Positions 6,857 to 13,846 are shown, counted from the first letter of the stretch. The stretch: 13,846 bases of DNA from Leptospirillum sp. (GCA_027346125.1 DAIEST010000043.1:1-13846); one strand, 5' to 3'. Program-made: numbers and translations. The notes: generated by a model from the letters alone, not told the origin.

Positions 6857-7246
6857 CTAACCGCCCGCCCTGGAAATCAGGATGACTCCGATCGTGATCA
6901 GCATGATCCCGGCCCATCGCCGGGGAGACACCGGCTCTTTCAGGAAAACCCTGGCAAGGAATGCTGTCAGGACATACCCGAACCCGGTCATGGGAACGAC
7001 CAGGCTGACAGGAACCCTCTGGATCAGGGAGAGGAGGAGAATATAGTAGATGGCCTGAAGAAAAACCCCGAAGCCGACTCTCGGATTGCTCAGGATCCGG
7101 AGAAACCGGGACTTTCCCTCTTCAGGGAGCGGTGAAGAAGACTCCCTCATCCCCCTCGCCAGAAGGATAAACCCGATATCCTCGAGAAGCAGCGCAATCA
7201 GAAAGACCAGCAGGAAGGTTGCCGGAGACAGGGAACCGAATTTCAG
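6857..7246 (-). CDS. Small EamA/SMR-type membrane transporter, probable CTG start
   Basis: This is a four-helix drug/metabolite transporter superfamily protein of about 129 residues, with hydrophobic segments near 9-29, 57-77, 79-101 and 110-126. The end pattern RVFLKEPVSPRRWAGIML followed by a Gly-containing final helix is typical of EamA/SMR proteins, and a glutamate (E22) lies in the first helix. The first ATG (7150) would remove that whole helix. Upstream the frame stays open and clearly membrane-like, but there is no ATG, GTG or TTG. The best start is a CTG at 7244-7246 that overlaps the hpnI stop as CTGA, with AAGGGGG six bases before it. Small proteins of this kind (for example ArnE/ArnF) move lipid-linked sugars across the inner membrane. 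Placement directly after the glycosyltransferase makes a hopanoid-glycolipid flippase a reasonable inference, not a demonstrated role. Confidence 0.72.
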   Translation of the reverse strand: MKFGSLSPATFLLVFLIALLLEDIGFILLARGMRESSSPLPEEGKSRFLRILSNPRVGFGVFLQAIYYILLLSLIQRVPVSLVVPMTGFGYVLTAFLARVFLKEPVSPRRWAGIMLITIGVILISRAGG

Positions 7247-8487
7247 GGCGCGCCCCCTTGGGCGGAAGTGAAAGGAATGTTTCGGGAAGAATCGTCCAGC
7301 GCCATCAGGGTTCCATCCCGGCGGATCCGGTAGAGATGGCCCCGCCAGACAATCCGTGATCCGAAACTGCCAAGATAAAGAACCAGGGACAGGAGTTCAC
7401 GGACGGGAAACAGAAGGAGGTCTTCTTTCCGGAAGGGCCGTCGCACCGGCTCGGACGCGATCGCTCCGAGCGCTCCGAAATGGATCAGATAGAGAACGAT
7501 CGCCACCTCCCAGAAAACGGGGCGATCAACGAGTTCTCCCAGCCATCCCCCAAGAAGCAGGAAAATAAAGGGTCGCGTCAGGATCGAAAACGCATAGCCG
7601 ACAGGACGGCAGTTCCGATAGGTCCGGACCCATCGTATCTCGTGCTGCCACAGTGAGACAAAAGACTCATCCGCAATCTGGGCATCCACCATGTAGGGAG
7701 AAAGAAAAATACGGTATCCGGCACGAACGACCTTCTGTCCAAGATGATAGTCATCGGCCAGCACCTCGGTCAGGGAGGAGAATCCCCCCGCTTCTTCCAG
7801 CACATTCTGCCGGATCAGCATCGTCGGACCGAACGCGAAATCAATCGGAAACAGCAGATAAGCGACGAGAGACTGGGGAATCGCCTCCGTGTTCAGCATC
7901 AGGGAGGCCAACCGGGAAGACCAGCCTCCAGTCGGCGTTCCCCGCTGCAAACAGGTCACCATTCCGATGGAGGAATCCTCAAGAAGGGGACGTACGATCT
8001 TTTTCAGATAGGACGGATCCACCCTGATATCGCTGTCGTTCAGGAGAATGAGATCCGCGCTTTCTCCCTGGAACGCCCTGCTGACATTGTTCATCTTCCG
8101 GTTCGCCCCCGAATGCTCGGCGACAATCTTCAGGCTCACCCTGGAAGGGTATTGCCGAACAAGCCGCTCGATCAGCACGACGACGGGATCCATCGGATCC
8201 CCTGCCACGAACAGGATCCTGAAATCCGGATAGTCCTGCCGGACAAAGGAGAGGAAGTTCTGTTCTGCGCCTTCATCGATCCCCTTGACCGGCTTGATCA
8301 TCAGGAGAGAAGGCCAGGAGGAAGCATCGGGAGGCGGAAGGGACGATTGACCGAGAAGCTTTCTGGAGCCCAGAAAGGCGAGAAGATCGAAAAAGACCCC
8401 GACCCCGCCAAGCCCAAGAAAGACAATGGCCAGAATCATGGAAGCCCGGGCGAGTCCGGGATCGGGGATCATCAATGGAACCGGCAA
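7243..8487 (-). CDS. hpnI: HpnI, hopanoid glycosyltransferase (GT2/GT21 type)
   Basis: HpnI is the ceramide-glucosyltransferase-like enzyme that adds N-acetylglucosamine to bacteriohopanetetrol. The 414-residue protein has an N-terminal membrane anchor (about 17-40), then the GT-A catalytic domain and two or three C-terminal membrane segments (about 300-320, 327-347, 362-380). Catalytic landmarks are KPVKGIDEG (D71), the metal-binding NDSDIR (D151, D153), LADDYHLG (D245, D246) and the processive-type QHEIRW (Q281, R285, W286), all in family order. The start is uncertain: the longest form begins with TTG at 8487, seven bases after the hpnJ stop, while an ATG five codons later (8472) has no better ribosome binding site. 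Translation is probably coupled to hpnJ. The stop overlaps the proposed start of the EamA-like gene by four bases. Ceramide-type substrates are a family alternative, but hpnJ next door decides for hopanoids. Confidence 0.9.
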   Translation of the reverse strand: MPVPLMIPDPGLARASMILAIVFLGLGGVGVFFDLLAFLGSRKLLGQSSLPPPDASSWPSLLMIKPVKGIDEGAEQNFLSFVRQDYPDFRILFVAGDPMDPVVVLIERLVRQYPSRVSLKIVAEHSGANRKMNNVSRAFQGESADLILLNDSDIRVDPSYLKKIVRPLLEDSSIGMVTCLQRGTPTGGWSSRLASLMLNTEAIPQSLVAYLLFPIDFAFGPTMLIRQNVLEEAGGFSSLTEVLADDYHLGQKVVRAGYRIFLSPYMVDAQIADESFVSLWQHEIRWVRTYRNCRPVGYAFSILTRPFIFLLLGGWLGELVDRPVFWEVAIVLYLIHFGALGAIASEPVRRPFRKEDLLLFPVRELLSLVLYLGSFGSRIVWRGHLYRIRRDGTLMALDDSSRNIPFTSAQGGAP

Positions 8488-8494
8488 AACGCGC

Positions 8495-9934
8495 TCACTG
8501 GCCGACCGGAGACTTCAGCGCCTCCTTTCGACGGGCCATGAAACGAAAATACTCCCCGGCCTCACGGATGATCTTCTTCCGTTCCGTGCTGCTCAGGAGG
8601 GCTTTCTTCAGAACGCGGGCAATATAGCGTGGACGGTAGTAGAACTTCCGGTAGAACTTGGGGACAGCCATGAAGATTTCCCGTGACCCGATTTCCGGAT
8701 AGCTTACGTTGCAGGTCTGGTAACCCTCGTCGGAAACCATGCTCGACTCCATCAGGTAACCATTGTCCTTCGCAAAGTTATAGAAGTGTGTTCCCGGATA
8801 GGGAGAAGCCAATGAAACCTGGAGGGTCTCGATATCCATTTCGCAGGCAAAGCGGATGGTTTCCTCGATCGTTTCACTGTTTTCTCCGGGAAGACCGACG
8901 ATGAAGGTCCCATGAATCTTCATTCCCAGCTGATGGGCATTGCGGGTGAATTCGCGCGCCTGATCGACACGGATCCCCTTCTTGACATTGTTCAGGATCT
9001 CCTGATTTCCGGATTCGTATCCCACAACCATGACGCGGCAGCCAGACTCCTTCATGAGCTTCAGCGTTTCGAAGTCCACATTGGCCTTGGAGTTGCATCC
9101 CCACGAGAGATTGAACTGCTTCAGTCCACGGGAAAGTTCCCGGGTCCTCTCGCGATATTCGGTCAGCGTGTCGTCGTCAAAGAAGAGTTCCCTGATTTCC
9201 GGATAGGTCTTCTTGATATACGCCACCTCCTTGAGGACGTTTTCCACGCTCCGCGTCCGGTAGACATTCCCCGAAAACGTCTGGGGCCAGAGGCAGAAGG
9301 TGCATTTGCTGCCACACCCCCTTCCGGTATAGATCGAAACGTAGGGGTACTTCATCCAGGGAATCTCGTAATCCCTGATATCGAGGTCTCTCCTGTAGAC
9401 CTCCGAAGCAAAAGGCAGGTCGTCCAGGTTCTCGAGCACCGGACGGTCCGGAGTGGAATAGATCTGCCCGTCCTTGCGGTAATGGATGCCCAGCACCTCA
9501 TCCCATGGCTTCCCGTTGGCAATCTCCGGGACGGCATGATCAAACTCCTCGCGGACGACGAAATCGATGACCGGATCGGCCTTCAGCGTCAGCTCCGGCA
9601 GCACGCTGGGGTGGGGACCCACAAAACCGACGAGAATCGAAGGATTGAGCTCCTTGAAGCCCTTGGCTGTCAGGATGTCGTTCTGAAGGGACGGGGTACT
9701 GGTATAGAGGATGACCATATCAAAATCGGTGGCCAGGGAAAGCGTCTTGTCGCGGTCCCATCCCAGCGGAGGGGCGTCCACGACGCGGGAATTCGGCAAC
9801 ATCCCGGCAGGATAGGTCAGCCAGGTGGGATACCAGAAAGAGCGCACCTCACGGGTCGCCTGGTAACGGGCTCCCGCGCCTCCATCGAAATCATCAAAGG
9901 ACGGCGGGTTCAAAAACAGGGTCTTAAGCGGCAT
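8495..9934 (-). CDS. hpnJ: HpnJ, hopanoid-associated B12-binding radical SAM enzyme
   Basis: HpnJ is tied to contraction of the sugar on bacteriohopanetetrol to a cyclopentane cyclitol, giving bacteriohopanetetrol cyclitol ether. The 479-residue protein begins with the HpnJ-specific LFLNPPSFDDFDGGAGARYQ and VRSFWYPTWLTYPAGM. It continues with a cobalamin-binding-like domain (about 45-145) containing VGPHPSVLPE, then the radical SAM domain with the cluster motif GCGSKCTFC (C207, C211, C214) and FFDDDTL. VGYESGNQEIL and GTFIVGLPGE are further radical SAM strands. No membrane segment is seen, so it works on the cytoplasmic face. The ATG has GGAG about five bases upstream. It lies 35 bases after ispH and seven bases before the TTG of hpnI. 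In known pathways HpnI makes the glucosaminyl-type precursor, HpnK deacetylates it and HpnJ acts last; hpnK is not in this window. Confidence 0.95.
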   Translation of the reverse strand: MPLKTLFLNPPSFDDFDGGAGARYQATREVRSFWYPTWLTYPAGMLPNSRVVDAPPLGWDRDKTLSLATDFDMVILYTSTPSLQNDILTAKGFKELNPSILVGFVGPHPSVLPELTLKADPVIDFVVREEFDHAVPEIANGKPWDEVLGIHYRKDGQIYSTPDRPVLENLDDLPFASEVYRRDLDIRDYEIPWMKYPYVSIYTGRGCGSKCTFCLWPQTFSGNVYRTRSVENVLKEVAYIKKTYPEIRELFFDDDTLTEYRERTRELSRGLKQFNLSWGCNSKANVDFETLKLMKESGCRVMVVGYESGNQEILNNVKKGIRVDQAREFTRNAHQLGMKIHGTFIVGLPGENSETIEETIRFACEMDIETLQVSLASPYPGTHFYNFAKDNGYLMESSMVSDEGYQTCNVSYPEIGSREIFMAVPKFYRKFYYRPRYIARVLKKALLSSTERKKIIREAGEYFRFMARRKEALKSPVGQ

Positions 9935-9969
9935 GGGATCTCCAATAGCGATGAATGTTATCCGACCGT

Positions 9970-10878
9970 TCAGTGGGTTTCGATGAACTCTTCCTCTGTA
10001 GACTCGTTTCGGGTCACAGACGGCTCAAAACCCTTGGCCCGGGAAATCTCCATCAACTTCAGAATAACCCCTTCTATCAGCCATTCGGGGGTCGAAGCGC
10101 CAGCCGTCACGCCTACCCGTTCTCCACCGGAAAACCAGCCCGCATCAACCTCGCTGGCGCTGTCGACCAGATAGGACGCAGGGCACAGTCCGGCGGAAAC
10201 CTCCTGCAGACGGCGGGAATTGGCACTGCTCATCGAACCGACCGTAATCATGACATCCATGTCTCCGGCGATCGCCAGGGCCGAAGTCTGTCTTTTCTCC
10301 GTTGCATCACAGATTGTGTTGTGGATCTCAAGCTGAGGGTAGCGTGCCATCAGAAGATCCAGAATCTCGTCAAAATACTTGATGCTCTGGGTGGTCTGGG
10401 AAACAAGAGCCACAGGACCATCGGTCAGGGGAAGCGAATCGATTTCTTCTTTTTTGTGGAAGATATGGATATTTTCCTCGGCAACTCCCTGAACCCCCAT
10501 CACTTCGTCGTGATTTTTCTCTCCCAGGAGAAAGATCATGTAGTCCCTGGAGGCGAGGGTCTTCACAATCCGGTGGATCTTCGAGACCAGGGGACAGGTC
10601 GTGTCCACCACTTCAAGATTCCGGGCACGCGCATCTGCGATCACTGCGGGAGATACTCCGTGGGCACTGATCAGGAGTGTTCCCTTGTCCACTTCCTGGA
10701 CCTCATCCACCGACAGAACCCCTCGATCGGAAAGATCCTTCACCACATGGGTGTTGTGGACGATTTCGTGCAGGATGAAAACAGGACCCGTTGCCGCCTC
10801 GGCGGTCTTGTGCGCCAGGTTGATCGCACGTTTCACGCCCACACAGACTCCCGCATACTCTGGAAGAAAGATATCCAT
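9970..10878 (-). CDS. ispH: 4-hydroxy-3-methylbut-2-enyl diphosphate reductase IspH
   Basis: IspH is the last enzyme of the MEP pathway, reducing HMBPP to IPP and DMAPP with a 4Fe-4S cluster, in the cytoplasm. From the ATG at 10878 it is 302 residues, a normal length. The three cluster cysteines are C12 (AGVCVGVKRA), C95 (VDTTCPLV) and C190 (NTICDATEKRQ). Substrate residues are visible at H41, H73 (SAHG), H123 and E125 in GEKNHDEVMG, the VSQTT stretch, GSMSSANSRRL and TAGASTPEW. The GSMSSANS stretch reads S-A-N where many homologues have S-S-N, and GEKNH replaces the more usual GHxxH; both are tolerated variants. I start at ATG 10878 (AGGAG ten bases upstream); a TTG at 10920 would add an unsupported 14-residue tail. 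It lies between hpnA and hpnJ, coupling precursor supply to hopanoid side-chain genes. Confidence 0.96.
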   Translation of the reverse strand: MDIFLPEYAGVCVGVKRAINLAHKTAEAATGPVFILHEIVHNTHVVKDLSDRGVLSVDEVQEVDKGTLLISAHGVSPAVIADARARNLEVVDTTCPLVSKIHRIVKTLASRDYMIFLLGEKNHDEVMGVQGVAEENIHIFHKKEEIDSLPLTDGPVALVSQTTQSIKYFDEILDLLMARYPQLEIHNTICDATEKRQTSALAIAGDMDVMITVGSMSSANSRRLQEVSAGLCPASYLVDSASEVDAGWFSGGERVGVTAGASTPEWLIEGVILKLMEISRAKGFEPSVTRNESTEEEFIETH

Positions 10879-10910
10879 ATGATTTCGACTCCTCTCGATA
10901 TTTGTGAACA

Positions 10911-10928
10911 CGGGGAACAAAGGCCCCG
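10911..10928 (-). other. Small hairpin in the hpnA-ispH spacer
   Basis: CGGGG and CCCCG (10911-10915 and 10924-10928) can pair around an eight-base loop in the 68-base gap between the hpnA stop and the ispH start. There is no T-run after it on the - strand, so it is more likely a message-processing or stabilising element than a terminator, if it is functional at all. Confidence 0.3.
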
Positions 10929-10946
10929 ATCCCGCGTCTCTCTTGA

Positions 10947-11990
10947 CTAGCGTCCCGGACCTGGAAACGGCCTGATGGCCCTGCCCAGATACTCGGGGGT
11001 CGAAAAGTACTCCACAGCGTCCCGGAATGCATCCTCCACCGGGGTCAGGACCAGCCCGAGCTCCTGCACAGCCTTTTCTCCGGAGTAAAACATCATCTTG
11101 TGCGCCATTCTGACTCCGTCGAGCGGAACCAGCGGCTCCCGGCCCGTCACCCGGGAAACTCCTTCGGAAAGATAGGCCAGGGGAAGGAGAACCGGACGCG
11201 GAATCCGGACATTCGGAGCAGGGATCCCGGTGATTTTTTCCAGAATACCAAAAACATCCCGAAGAAGCAGGTTCCTGTTCGCCAGGATATACCGCTCCCC
11301 TACCCGACCTTTACGGGCCGCCAGAAGATGCCCCTTCGCCACATCCCGAACATGGATGACGTTGAGCCCCGTGTGAACATAAGCCTTCATCATGCCTCTC
11401 ATATAATCCAGCACAATCCGGCCTGTCGGCGTGGGCTTGATGTCCCGTGCCCCGATCGGGGCACTCGGATTGACGACCACGACCGGAAGCCTGTCCGAGT
11501 AGCTGAGCGCCACTTGCTCAGACATATACTTGGACAGTTTATATTCCCCGATCAAGGTCTTAGTGTCAACAATCATCTCTTCCGTGATCGGAACTGAATC
11601 TTCACCGGCTCCCAGGGCGGCAACGCTGCTGCAGTAGACGATCTTCTCCATCCGGAGTCCGAGACAGGCATCCAGAAGGGTCCTCGTTCCTTCGACATTC
11701 GTCCGGGTCATCTCTCCTTTGACCCTGGACCAGAGACGGTAGTCGGCCGCAACGTGGAAAAGATGGGAGGTCCCTTCCAACGCCTTTCTCAGCGAAACAG
11801 GATCCCGCAAATCCCCTTCGACCCACTCCACATCCGTGGAGAGTGCCGGAAGATTCCTCCGGTCGCTCCGGGGACGGATCAGACAGCGAACCCGGTAGCC
11901 GTCCGACAAAAGCTCGGACGCCACCCACGATCCGACGAAACCTGTCGCCCCCGTAACAAGTGCCGTGGGTTTCGAGAAAGACCTTTCCAT
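10947..11990 (-). CDS. hpnA: HpnA, hopanoid-associated NAD-dependent sugar epimerase
   Basis: HpnA belongs to the extended short-chain dehydrogenase family and is annotated as a hopanoid-associated sugar epimerase; its exact substrate is not established. The 347-residue protein starts with the nucleotide-binding TALVTGATGFVGSWVA (glycine motif at residues 14-20). It continues with EGDLRDP, VAADYRLW, the serine strand YCSSVAALG (S121, S122), the catalytic YKLSK (Y150, K154) and NPSAPIGARDIKPTPTGRIV, a stretch strongly typical of HpnA. The ATG at 11990 is preceded by AGGA a few bases upstream. The frame remains open far upstream to about 12644, but that part lies antisense to the lipoprotein gene and is rejected. 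It is the first gene of the - strand run hpnA-ispH-hpnJ-hpnI-EamA-CruF. A general NAD-dependent epimerase/dehydratase is the fallback name. Confidence 0.92.
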   Translation of the reverse strand: MERSFSKPTALVTGATGFVGSWVASELLSDGYRVRCLIRPRSDRRNLPALSTDVEWVEGDLRDPVSLRKALEGTSHLFHVAADYRLWSRVKGEMTRTNVEGTRTLLDACLGLRMEKIVYCSSVAALGAGEDSVPITEEMIVDTKTLIGEYKLSKYMSEQVALSYSDRLPVVVVNPSAPIGARDIKPTPTGRIVLDYMRGMMKAYVHTGLNVIHVRDVAKGHLLAARKGRVGERYILANRNLLLRDVFGILEKITGIPAPNVRIPRPVLLPLAYLSEGVSRVTGREPLVPLDGVRMAHKMMFYSGEKAVQELGLVLTPVEDAFRDAVEYFSTPEYLGRAIRPFPGPGR

Positions 11991-12092
11991 ATTTTCCTGA
12001 TCCCCCTTCCGTTTTCCTAATTTCCCCGGATTGGCTATGATGGAGTGATAGCTTTGATCAGAATCCCTTACCCGAAAGGTCTTCAGATAACG
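11991..12092. promoter_or_regulatory. Divergent spacer between the hpn operon and the lipoprotein gene
   Basis: This 102-base AT-richer stretch must hold at least one promoter because the genes on both sides read outwards. On the + strand I see a possible -10 TATGAT at 12036-12041 but no convincing -35 at 16-18 bases. On the - strand I find no pair of boxes I would call. An activator-dependent or alternative-sigma promoter for the hpn run is therefore possible. A GTG at 12045 is in frame with the lipoprotein but would spoil its signal peptide. Confidence 0.4.
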
Positions 12093-12785
12093 ATGAACCG
12101 CCGCTTCGCATCCATCCTGCTTCTGTCCTTTCTCTCCCTGTCCGGATGCTATACCGCAAGCATTCCGCTGAACAACCAGCAGGCCCTTGACCAAACGGGG
12201 CTGGTCCTTCCGGACACATACTTTCCTTCCCGGAACATGGAGCGTACGCTCCTGCCCATCCTCAGAAAGCATGGATTCCACTGGAACAACCCCCGGTACT
12301 CCCTGGGCCATCATCTCATCTCGGGAAACCGGCTCGTCCTCGTCTCCACCGACGGGCGGATCACCGTCCTCCGGTATTTCGCCAGGTTCCATGACAGCGG
12401 ATTTCTCATCAACCGCTACAGGGTCACCCGCTCCGGAGACCTCGTCCAACGGGGAAACACCGTAGCGAAGGGACTTCTGGACTGCATCTACAACCGTCCC
12501 GGAACCGTGTTCGGATCTTACCGGAAAGTGTCGTTTCCGACCGTTCTCGCAGACGGTCTCTTTGTGGGGGCGGTCAACACCTTTCTCTTCCCGGTTCTGA
12601 CCACATGGTGCGAAACGGTGGACAGGCTCCCCCTCTCCTATCATTCCCTGTCAGTGACCCGGGACGACAATCTGTCCCGACTGCTGAACAACCTCCGGGA
12701 ACAGGCCGGATCCGCACACTCCCCAACGGGTCAGAACGGAAAGCCGATCCCCACGAAGGTCACGACCCCGGCTTCGGTCGAATAG
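12093..12785 (+). CDS. Lipoprotein of unknown function (230 aa)
   Basis: I do not recognise a domain. The N terminus is a clear lipoprotein signal: MNRRFAS, a hydrophobic stretch, then the lipobox LSGC with the lipidated Cys19 and no Asp at +2, which suggests outer-membrane sorting by general rules. The ATG at 12093 is chosen because it gives this signal directly; the in-frame GTG at 12045 would add 16 residues before it. The mature part has basic and aromatic strands (RITVLRYFARFHDSGFLINR), two more cysteines (C131, C173) that could pair in the periplasm, a hydrophobic stretch near 148-171 and a Pro/Thr-rich tail. Its ribosome binding site is weak (AAAGG about 13 bases upstream). Its last 55 bases overlap the convergent barrel gene, and a partnership with that outer-membrane protein is possible but unproven. 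Confidence 0.82.
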   Translation: MNRRFASILLLSFLSLSGCYTASIPLNNQQALDQTGLVLPDTYFPSRNMERTLLPILRKHGFHWNNPRYSLGHHLISGNRLVLVSTDGRITVLRYFARFHDSGFLINRYRVTRSGDLVQRGNTVAKGLLDCIYNRPGTVFGSYRKVSFPTVLADGLFVGAVNTFLFPVLTTWCETVDRLPLSYHSLSVTRDDNLSRLLNNLREQAGSAHSPTGQNGKPIPTKVTTPASVE

Positions 12786-13846
12786 CCCAAATCCATTCGT
12801 CCGACAACATCCGGTTTTACCAGAGCCCTGAACCCAATCCCGGGATTGATGGCATAATTGCCCGGATTCAGCGCCTGGGCCTCCGTCTGGAATACTTCCC
12901 CAACTCCCACAAAGGGGGCGATCTGCCATTCGCTGTTGACCCCCATGAGGTTCATGTCAAAAGCCTTGAGACGGTCTTCCAGATTGAAGATTGCCGCGTC
13001 ATATCCGTAAAACCGGCCGTTTCCGAACCCTTCCAGCGTAAACGGCCCTCCCAGCATGCTCTGGGCAAAGAACGGAATGTTCGGACCGTTCATGAAATTC
13101 ATCATTCCCCTGATGGCGACAACATTCTGGTCGCTCTCTCCGTAGGTGATCCACGTCTTGTATTCGACGTTGAACCGGTCGAACACACTTTCCTGTCCCG
13201 GAGTCAGATTCTGGTCCAGTTCGGCAAACGCCCGGGCATAGGTCCCTTCCGTCGGGATCAGGTGGTTGTCCCGGGTATCGTAGGTCACATTGGCCCGGTG
13301 CGTGTAAATGACCGCCCCCTGGGAAAATCCGTTCACTCCGGGAAACAGTGCCCCGGAATAGGGAAGACCGGGATACTGCCCGGGAGAAGCCCCGTAGGAC
13401 CGGTAGCGTTCCATCAGCCACATCCGGACTTTCATGGAGTCGGCGTTGACCCCCGCCGCAATGTGGGCCGATGTTTCCGAAAGCGTATAGTTGCTCTGGT
13501 TCGAGAAAAGGGAATTCGGTCCCAGCCCGTAGAACCGCGCCATCGGATTCTTGAAGTTCTTGGTACGGACATCCAGGATGTATCTCCCTCCTCCGGCAGC
13601 CAGATCCCGGTAGTGCACCTCATAGAAGTTCATGAGGGAGTTGGACTGGATTGCCATGGCGTGCCAGCGTCTCAGGTTCCCTTTGTAGTACCTGTAGTAC
13701 CGGACACCCGCTTCCATCCCCATAAAAGGGTTGTACATGATCGACGGTGCCAGGATCGAGGTGATCCGTCCGCTGGGCTGGGCATAAAGGATCGGGATGA
13801 GCGTTCCGATCGTGGGACCGGAGTTGTAGGATTCCCCAATCGCCGG
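12731..13846 (-). CDS. Omp85/BamA-TamA-type outer-membrane barrel, 5' partial
   Basis: The frame is open to the last base of the window, so the gene starts beyond 13846; 371 residues are visible. The 36 residues before the first internal ATG (13738) also look like barrel sequence (LYAQPSGRITSILAPSIMYN). Features of the D15/Omp85 surface-antigen family are FYGLGPNSLFSNQSNY, the strand NVTYDTRDNHLIPTEGTYA, the L6-type loop LGGPFTLEGFGNGRFYG, PFVGVGEVF, and a last strand DLGYSTEAGVVTFVGIGFPF ending in Phe, the BAM recognition residue. Alternating hydrophobic strands rich in Tyr, Phe and Gly run throughout. Whether POTRA domains precede the barrel cannot be seen. The L6 motif normally contains RG(F/Y); here it reads LEGF, with Glu in place of Arg. 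The role could be protein or lipid transport across the outer membrane, or an accessory barrel of unknown cargo. It overlaps the lipoprotein gene tail-to-tail. Confidence 0.85.
   Translation of the reverse strand, partial: PAIGESYNSGPTIGTLIPILYAQPSGRITSILAPSIMYNPFMGMEAGVRYYRYYKGNLRRWHAMAIQSNSLMNFYEVHYRDLAAGGGRYILDVRTKNFKNPMARFYGLGPNSLFSNQSNYTLSETSAHIAAGVNADSMKVRMWLMERYRSYGASPGQYPGLPYSGALFPGVNGFSQGAVIYTHRANVTYDTRDNHLIPTEGTYARAFAELDQNLTPGQESVFDRFNVEYKTWITYGESDQNVVAIRGMMNFMNGPNIPFFAQSMLGGPFTLEGFGNGRFYGYDAAIFNLEDRLKAFDMNLMGVNSEWQIAPFVGVGEVFQTEAQALNPGNYAINPGIGFRALVKPDVVGRMDLGYSTEAGVVTFVGIGFPF

Noticed and set aside
8912..10950. Two long + strand open frames opposite hpnJ and ispH
   Set aside because: Both lie antisense to well-supported genes and have no recognisable domain; they cross the boundaries of the real genes.
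11991..12644. N-terminal extension of hpnA through open frame up to 12644
   Set aside because: The extra part is antisense to the lipoprotein gene, is rich in charged low-complexity sequence, and the HpnA fold begins with the ATG at 11990 and its proper glycine-rich motif.
1..13846. CRISPR arrays, tRNA or rRNA genes, transposases, phage genes
   Set aside because: No regularly spaced repeats, no cloverleaf or rRNA sequence, and no protein of these families was seen on either strand.

Overview
This window looks like ordinary chromosome from an acidophile-type Nitrospirota bacterium. Leptospirillum is my best guess, from the combination of HpnA, HpnJ and HpnI with IspH and a CruF-type protein, the moderately high GC and the GAF-PAS-GGDEF-EAL signalling protein. 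That taxonomic call is inference from memory of such genomes, not proof. I see no tRNA, rRNA, insertion sequence, CRISPR array or prophage gene.

Layout. (1) On the + strand, positions 1-1891 hold the 3' part of a large c-di-GMP signalling protein (GAF remnant, PAS, GGDEF, EAL). A 312-base spacer follows, with a good sigma70-type promoter and a perfect palindrome, then a small unrecognised protein gene (2204-2515). A strong hairpin separates it from the convergent genes on the other strand. (2) On the - strand, 6000 down to 2600 is a tetrapyrrole unit read as cbiX/sirB-like, then hemE, then hemN. It starts from a near-consensus promoter placed so close to the first ATG that the message is probably leaderless. 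(3) Also on the - strand, 11990 down to 6060 is a tight six-gene run: hpnA, ispH, hpnJ, hpnI, a small EamA/SMR-type membrane protein and a CruF-family membrane protein. (4) After a short divergent spacer, a + strand lipoprotein gene (12093-12785) runs tail-to-tail into, and overlaps by 55 bases, a - strand Omp85/BamA-type outer-membrane barrel gene that continues past the end of the window.

How they work together. IspH makes the C5 isoprenoid units from which hopanoids and carotenoids are built. HpnI is the glycosyltransferase that decorates bacteriohopanetetrol and HpnJ is the radical SAM enzyme linked to contraction of that sugar to a cyclitol. HpnA is a sugar-epimerase-like partner. The small EamA/SMR protein and the CruF protein at the end of the same run suggest, by inference only, membrane translocation of the glycolipid and a second polyisoprenoid-modifying step. 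The HpnK deacetylase expected between HpnI and HpnJ is not in the window. The cbiX-hemE-hemN unit covers siroheme/cobalamin metal insertion and two steps of haem synthesis.

The points most worth a second look are the apparent CTG start of the EamA-like gene (CTGA overlap with hpnI), the leaderless promoter of the haem unit, the CruF and flippase-like genes inside a hopanoid operon, the orphan small gene with a long leader, and the overlapping lipoprotein/Omp85 pair whose L6 motif has lost its arginine.
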